From Streptomyces sp. NBC_01255 (GTDB lineage: Bacteria; Actinomycetota; Actinomycetes; Streptomycetales; Streptomycetaceae): a stretch of DNA of 64,000 nucleotides. Below, one piece after another: positions 59,867 through 64,000 of this stretch (position 1 is the stretch's first letter; each line of letters starts with the position of its first letter). Below the pieces are notes generated by a model. The model did not search any database, was not told the DNA's origin, and saw only the letters and a program-made list of their open reading frames with translations. The stretch lies in contig NZ_CP108474.1 in the NCBI RefSeq assembly GCF_036226445.1, forward strand, positions 3,348,001 to 3,412,000, read 5' to 3'. Both the position numbers and the translations under genes were made by a program.

Positions 59867-61345
59867 CTACGCGCCCCCTGACGCCTGGGGCAGCACCCGG
59901 CACAGGGCCTGGAGTGCGCCCTGCCAGCCGCTGTCCGGGGGCGTGGCGTAGCCGACGACCAGACCGTCCAGGGCCGGCGCCACGCCCGGCCGGCGGAACT
60001 GGTTCACCCCCTGCACCGCGAGACCGTGCCAGGCGGCGGCTCGCAGGACGTCCTGCTCGGTGCCGGGCGGCAGGGCGAGGACCGCGTGGAGGCCGGCCGC
60101 GATCCCGCTGACCCGGGTCGGCGGCGAGTGCGCGGCCACCGCCTCCACCAGCTGGTCCCGGCGCCGCCGGTACCGCAGCCGCATGGCCCGTACGTGCCGG
60201 TCGTACGCCCCCGAGCCGAGGAACTCGGCGAACGCCAGCTGGTCCGGCGCGCTCGACGCCCAGTCCACGGCCCCCTTCGCGGCGACCACCTCGCCCACCA
60301 GCCCCTCCGGCACCACCATCCACGCCAGCCGCAGCCCGGGCGCCAGGGACTTGCTCGCGGTCCCCAGGTAGACGACCCGCTCGGGATCCAGGCCCTGGAG
60401 CGCGCCCACCGGCTGCCGGTCGTAGCGGAACTCGCCGTCGTAGTCGTCCTCCAGGACGAAGCCTCCCGAGGTGCGCGCCCAGTCGACGACGGCCGCCCTC
60501 CGGTCCGGCGGCAGGGCGCCGCCCAGCGGGAACTGGTGCGCCGCCGTCAGGAGGACGCCCCCGGCGCCCGCCAGCTCCTCGACGTGCGTGCCGCGTTCGT
60601 CGAAGGGCAGGACCGGGGTCCCGAGTCCGGCCCGGACGAGGAGGTCGGCGTGGACGCCGAGCCCGTACGACTCGACCGCCACGTCCCGCACCCCCCGGCC
60701 GCGCAGCACCTCGCCCATCAGCATCAGCCCGTGCACGAACCCCGCGCAGATCACGATCCGTTCGGGCCGGGCGTGCACGCCCCGCGCGCGGGCGAGGTAC
60801 TCGGCGAGCGCGGTGCGCAGTTCGATCCGGCCGCGCGGGTCGCCGTAGCCGAAGGCCTCGTTCGGGGCGGCGGTCAGCGCCCGTCGGTACGCCTTGAGCC
60901 AGTCGGCGCGCGGGAAGGAGGCGAGGTCGGGGGTGCCGGCCTTGAGGTTGTGCGCCGGGGCGCCGAGCCGGGACCGTACCGCCGCCGCAGACGCCGCAGA
61001 CGCGGCAGACGCGGCAGACGCGGCAGACGCGGCAGACGCGGCAAGCGTGGCAGGGGCAGGGGGCGCCGGCCTGCGGGGCGCGGTCCGGCGGGCGACGCGC
61101 GTGCCCGAGCCCTGCCGGGCGGTCAGCCAGCCCTCGGCGACCAGCTCGGCGTAGGCGTCGGCGACGGTGTTGCGGGCCATGCCCAGGTCGGCGGCGAGCG
61201 ACCGGGAGGACGGCAGCCGGGTGCCGGCCTCCAGGCGCCCGCTGCGGACCGCCTCCCGGAGCGCGTCCATGAGTCCGGCGCGCAGCTGCGGACCGCGCAG
61301 TTCCAGATGGAGGTCGGCGCCAAAAGTGGCCCACTCGTTTGCCAT
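59867..61345 (-). CDS. MocR family regulator (GntR-aminotransferase fusion)
   Basis: A 492-residue regulator: N-terminal GntR winged helix (SGRLEAGTRLPSSRSLAADL, then GMARNTVADAYAELVAEGWL) and a C-terminal class I aminotransferase-like domain with the PLP lysine in TASKSLAPGLRLAW. An unusually long Ala/Ser linker (LAASAASAASAAS..., residues about 99-123) joins them. It diverges from the AhpD-like gene at 61393, which it probably controls in response to an amino acid or a PLP-related compound. Confidence 0.9.
   Translation of the reverse strand: MANEWATFGADLHLELRGPQLRAGLMDALREAVRSGRLEAGTRLPSSRSLAADLGMARNTVADAYAELVAEGWLTARQGSGTRVARRTAPRRPAPPAPATLAASAASAASAASAASAASAAAVRSRLGAPAHNLKAGTPDLASFPRADWLKAYRRALTAAPNEAFGYGDPRGRIELRTALAEYLARARGVHARPERIVICAGFVHGLMLMGEVLRGRGVRDVAVESYGLGVHADLLVRAGLGTPVLPFDERGTHVEELAGAGGVLLTAAHQFPLGGALPPDRRAAVVDWARTSGGFVLEDDYDGEFRYDRQPVGALQGLDPERVVYLGTASKSLAPGLRLAWMVVPEGLVGEVVAAKGAVDWASSAPDQLAFAEFLGSGAYDRHVRAMRLRYRRRRDQLVEAVAAHSPPTRVSGIAAGLHAVLALPPGTEQDVLRAAAWHGLAVQGVNQFRRPGVAPALDGLVVGYATPPDSGWQGALQALCRVLPQASGGA
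60987..61049. repeat. 9-bp tandem repeat in the MocR linker
   Basis: Seven units of GCAGACGCG (the first and last imperfect) encode the Ser-Ala-Ala linker of the MocR protein. Linker length should vary between strains without breaking the frame. Confidence 0.85.
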
Positions 61346-61392
61346 GGAAATGGACCATACTCCTGCGCCATCCCGCTCGTACGGTGAGAAGC

Positions 61393-61902
61393 ATGACGAC
61401 CACCACGACGACGACGCACCAGACGACCCCGTACGCGCACGAGCACGAGCCCCGCCTCGCCCTGGCCGAGCGGGTCCCCGAGTTCTACCGGGCGATGATC
61501 CGGCTGGAGACGGCGGCCGCGAAGGACGTCGACCCGACCCTCTACCACCTGATCAAGATCCGCGCCTCGCAGGTCAACCACTGCGCTTTCTGCCTCGACA
61601 TGCACACCAAGGACGCGCTGGCGGAGGGCGAGACCGTCGAGCGGATCGTGCAGCTCTCCGCCTGGGAGGAGTCCCGGCACTTCTACACCGAGCGGGAGCT
61701 CGCGGCCCTCGCCCTGACCGAGGCCGTCACCGTCCTCACCGACGGCTTCGTCCCCGACGAGGTGTACGCGCAGGCCGCCGCGCACTTCGACGAGACCGAG
61801 CTCGCCCGGGTCATCGCCGCGATCGTCACGATCAACGCCTGGAACCGGATCGGCGTGACGACCAGGCTGACGCCCGGCCACTACACCCCCCGCAGCGCGT
61901 GA
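61393..61902 (+). CDS. Carboxymuconolactone decarboxylase/AhpD-like protein
   Basis: A 169-residue all-helical protein with the peroxidase-type motif NHCAFCLDMHTKDAL (CxxC-x3-H) found in AhpD-like members. A Thr-rich stretch follows ATG 61393. These proteins reduce peroxides or act as small redox enzymes. It is translationally coupled to the PEP-mutase-like gene (GTGA) and divergently paired with the MocR regulator. Confidence 0.9.
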   Translation: MTTTTTTTHQTTPYAHEHEPRLALAERVPEFYRAMIRLETAAAKDVDPTLYHLIKIRASQVNHCAFCLDMHTKDALAEGETVERIVQLSAWEESRHFYTERELAALALTEAVTVLTDGFVPDEVYAQAAAHFDETELARVIAAIVTINAWNRIGVTTRLTPGHYTPRSA

Positions 61903-62660
61903 GCCGGGGGCCGGAGGCCGACCTCCTGCGCGCCCTGCACGGGGGCCGGGCGGCCGGCGATCCGCTGGTGCTGCCCGGCCCGTGGGACGCCGTGAGCGCC
62001 CGCGCCTTCGAGGAGGCCGGTTTCCCGGCGCTCGCGACGCCGAGCGCCGGGATCGCCGCCGCCCTCGGGTACGAGGACGGGGAGACGCCGGCGGCGGAGA
62101 TGTTCGCCGCCGTGGCGCGGATCGCCCGCGCCGTCTCCGTACCCGTCACCGCCGACCTGGAGGGCGGTTACGGGCTGCCGGTGGCCGAACTGGTGGAACG
62201 CGTACGGGAGTCCGGCGCGGTCGGGGTGAACCTGGAGGACAGCGACCGGGTCGGCGGACTCAAGGACCCGGAGGCCCATGCCGCGTGGCTGGCGGAGGTC
62301 CGGGCGGCCGCGGGCCCCGGGCTCTTCGTCAACGCGCGCGTGGACGTGTACATCCGGGAGGCGGCCGACGGGGTGGCGGTGCGGGACGCCGCGGTGTCCC
62401 GCGCCCGGCTCTACGCCGAGGCGGGCGCGGACTGCGTCTACCCGATCGCGGCCCCGCCCGCCGACCTCCCGGCCCTGCGCGCCGCGCTCGGCGGCCTCCC
62501 CCTCAACGCCCTGTCCGTCCCGGGCGGCCTGTCCTTCGCCGAGCTCGGCCTGCTCGGCGCGACCCGCGTCACGTTCGGCGACGGCCTGCTCCTGCGCGCC
62601 ACGGCCGACCTCACGGCCCTGGCGGCGAGGCTCCGGAGCGGTGCCGTGCCCACGGGCTGA
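61899..62660 (+). CDS. Isocitrate lyase/PEP mutase family protein
   Basis: A 253-residue TIM-barrel enzyme. LPGPWDAVSARAFEEAGFPA, ADLEGGYG, VGVNLEDSD and FVNARVDVYI match the PEP mutase/2-methylisocitrate lyase superfamily; the catalytic KKCGH loop of isocitrate lyase is absent, as in the small oxaloacetate decarboxylase-like and PEP phosphonomutase-like proteins. GTG 61899 overlaps the AhpD-like stop. The reaction is unknown. Confidence 0.88.
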   Translation: MSRGPEADLLRALHGGRAAGDPLVLPGPWDAVSARAFEEAGFPALATPSAGIAAALGYEDGETPAAEMFAAVARIARAVSVPVTADLEGGYGLPVAELVERVRESGAVGVNLEDSDRVGGLKDPEAHAAWLAEVRAAAGPGLFVNARVDVYIREAADGVAVRDAAVSRARLYAEAGADCVYPIAAPPADLPALRAALGGLPLNALSVPGGLSFAELGLLGATRVTFGDGLLLRATADLTALAARLRSGAVPTG

Positions 62661-62695
62661 GCACGGCACAGTCCGTGGGAGCGGCGCCGTCGCCG

Positions 62696-63661
62696 TCAGT
62701 ACGCGCCCGGGCGGAAGAACTCCAGGGCCGCGCGCAGGACCTCGCGCTGCTTGGGCCAGTCGGTCTCCGGGCCCGCGGCGAGGATGGCGTAGTGGTTGCC
62801 GTCCGGCGCCGTGAACGCGCGGTCGACGACCTGGCGGCGGCCGCCCTCGCGGTCGTACGCGTACACCAGCTCGGCGGAGTCGGCCGGGGCGTCCGGTTCG
62901 CCGGTGACCCGGTCGAGACTGATCTCCACATAGCCCGGCTTGTTGGCCTTGCCGTCGTCGGAGGCGCCGCGCAGGGCCTCGTACGGCGTCATGCCGGGCT
63001 CGGTGATGACGAAGACCTGGAGGAGGCTCTTCCCGTCCGGCGCGTTGTAGAAGACGCCCTCCGTGTCGGACTCGGTGCGGTGCCAGCCCTCGGGGACGGC
63101 GATCGTGAAGCCCTTGCGGTCCTTCTGCACCTTGTAGGTGGGCGGGGGGACGTCGTCGGTGGGAGAGGTGGCGGCGGAGTCGGAGGGCGTGGGCGAGTCC
63201 GACGGGGAGTCGGTCTCGTACGGGGTCTCCGTGTCCGTCGGGTCGTCCGAGGACGACGACTCCGGCGGGGCCGAGACCGAGACCGAGACCGCCGGGCCGC
63301 CCGCCCCCGGGGCGTTCCCGTCCTCGCCCTTGCCCCAGAGCAGCCACGTGCCCACCGAACCCGCCGCCAGGACGGCGACGGCCACCCCCGCCGCGACCGC
63401 GCCGCGCGTACGCGGGCGCCCGGCCGGGCCCGGTGCGGTGGAGTGCTGCCACTCCCCCGTCTCCGGTACGTACTCCGGGGCGTACGAGGGCGGGGGAGGC
63501 GGCGGGGGCACGACGGGACCGGCAACGGGAGCAGGGCCGGCAACGGGACCGGGAGCAGGACCGGGAGCGGGACCGGGAGCGGGTGTCGGCGCCGGGCCGG
63601 GAGCCGGACCGCCCCCGACCGGCTCCCAGCTCTGCGTCTCGTCGTTCCAGCGGGCGCTCAT
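62696..63661 (-). CDS. Pro-rich single-pass membrane protein
   Basis: A 321-residue protein. Residues 1-85 are Pro/Gly/Ala-rich (repeats of PAPGPAP type) starting from MSARWNDETQSWEP; a transmembrane helix follows at about 88-108 (GAVAAGVAVAVLAAGSVGTW), then a Ser/Thr/Asp-rich linker and a C-terminal globular domain (FTIAVPEGWHRTESDTEGVF ... PKQREVLRAALEFF). It resembles the external part of some Streptomyces Ser/Thr-kinase-like proteins but has no kinase. GGAGG lies before ATG 63661. Confidence 0.8.
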   Translation of the reverse strand: MSARWNDETQSWEPVGGGPAPGPAPTPAPGPAPGPAPGPVAGPAPVAGPVVPPPPPPPSYAPEYVPETGEWQHSTAPGPAGRPRTRGAVAAGVAVAVLAAGSVGTWLLWGKGEDGNAPGAGGPAVSVSVSAPPESSSSDDPTDTETPYETDSPSDSPTPSDSAATSPTDDVPPPTYKVQKDRKGFTIAVPEGWHRTESDTEGVFYNAPDGKSLLQVFVITEPGMTPYEALRGASDDGKANKPGYVEISLDRVTGEPDAPADSAELVYAYDREGGRRQVVDRAFTAPDGNHYAILAAGPETDWPKQREVLRAALEFFRPGAY

Positions 63662-63662
63662 C

Positions 63663-64000
63663 TCACCCTCCGAGCAGGGCGCCGACGGCCTGCCCGACGG
63701 CCACGCCCGAGGCGAGGATCCCGCTCACCGCGCCCGCGTCCACGAGCGCCTGACGCAGCCGGGTCAGGCGGCCCGTACCGGCGCGCCCCGTGCCCTCGAT
63801 CTCGTCCTCGGCGTCGGAGAGTTCCTCGTCCAGGGCGGCCGTCTGCTCGGAGGCGACGACCCCGCCGAGGTCGGCCCGGAGCCTGCGGATGGCCTGGAGG
63901 AGCTCCTCCTGCTGCGGATCGCGGGCCGGCTGCGCTCCGTTCACCGTGCTGGTGACGGTGTTGTTGTCGCCGATGGTGACGTTCCCACCGGTGTTGGTGA
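63663..64000 (-). CDS. Hypothetical protein, 5' end beyond the window
   Basis: The reading frame stays open from the stop at 63663 through 64000, so the true start lies beyond the window. The visible part begins NTGGNVTIGDNNTVTSTVNG, then a charged helical region (EELLQAIRRLRADLGGVVAS, coiled coil likely) and a hydrophobic Gly/Ala-rich C-terminus (GILASGVAVGQAVGALLGG). GTG 63944 is an internal candidate only. It is separated by 1 nt from the next gene, so the two are co-expressed. Function unknown. Confidence 0.65.
   Translation of the reverse strand, partial: TNTGGNVTIGDNNTVTSTVNGAQPARDPQQEELLQAIRRLRADLGGVVASEQTAALDEELSDAEDEIEGTGRAGTGRLTRLRQALVDAGAVSGILASGVAVGQAVGALLGG

Noticed and set aside
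60987..61049. Short regular repeats considered as a CRISPR array
   Set aside because: Units are 9 bp with no spacers and translate in frame to an Ala/Ser linker in a MocR protein; there are no cas genes.

Overview
The window is about 72% GC with tightly packed genes, many GTG starts, small Ala/Pro-rich secreted proteins, several ECF sigma factors, and MocR, MarR and TetR regulators next to transporters. All of this fits a Streptomyces chromosome (or a very close actinomycete) in a conserved core region. From memory the gene order resembles the S. coelicolor SCO483x-SCO490x block run in reverse; this was not checked by a search. There are no tRNA or rRNA genes, integrases, transposases, CRISPR arrays or prophage genes.

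Layout. 1-8.2 kb: a PspC-like protein, a secreted protein, adenosine deaminase (add), a GNAT protein, an alpha/beta-hydrolase fold protein that seems to lack its nucleophile, a LysR/MFS divergent pair, an L,D-transpeptidase, an ECF sigma factor and a STAS protein. 8.3-16.1 kb: a HAD phosphatase, then a nucleoside uptake and salvage block on the minus strand: BMP-type nucleoside-binding lipoprotein, ABC ATPase, two permeases, cdd and deoA. Together with add, these four transcription units each carry a copy of the palindrome CTACGCGCGTAG just upstream, so they look like one regulon. 16.3-17.5 kb: three tandem paralogous secreted proteins with four conserved cysteines. 17.5-18.7 kb: an M20 amidohydrolase. 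18.9-26.1 kb: a nonulosonic-acid cell-wall polymer cluster, probably the Kdn-type teichulosonic acid locus. It has two polysialyltransferase-like proteins, a short NeuB, a NeuA-HAD phosphatase fusion, a DUF6716-like transferase and a GT2 enzyme, arranged as two divergent operons with matching leaderless promoters.

26.2-36.7 kb: a MerR/GyrI-like regulator, a LeuE exporter, a B12-domain-less acyl-CoA mutase large subunit, a lipoprotein L,D-transpeptidase, an ECF sigma factor with its membrane partner, an orphan Clp-N protein, a GH20 beta-N-acetylhexosaminidase and an OHCU decarboxylase. 36.9-40.3 kb: the sdhCDAB operon. 40.4-48.7 kb: small membrane proteins, a MarR/MFS pair, an alpha/beta hydrolase, a TetR-controlled DCC/membrane-protein unit, a solitary oligopeptide-type solute-binding protein and a metallophosphoesterase. 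48.8-57.3 kb: a D-Ala-D-Ala carboxypeptidase, a YihY protein, a DprE2-like SDR, a 2'-5' RNA ligase family protein, trpS, an ECF sigma/membrane protein pair, rocD, and a polysaccharide deacetylase whose promoter holds a DasR-like site. 57.3-64 kb: a YgiC-like ATP-grasp enzyme with a lipoprotein partner, an EamA-type transporter, a MocR regulator diverging from an AhpD-like/PEP-mutase-like pair, and two hypothetical proteins, the last cut by the window end.

Control. Many genes seem to be leaderless: a -10 hexamer of the TANNNT type lies 6-7 nt before the start codon of at least 14 genes. Translational coupling by 1-4 nt overlaps is common. Assignments rest on reading motifs by eye, with no database search; start codons are inferred from ribosome-binding sites or leaderless promoter spacing.
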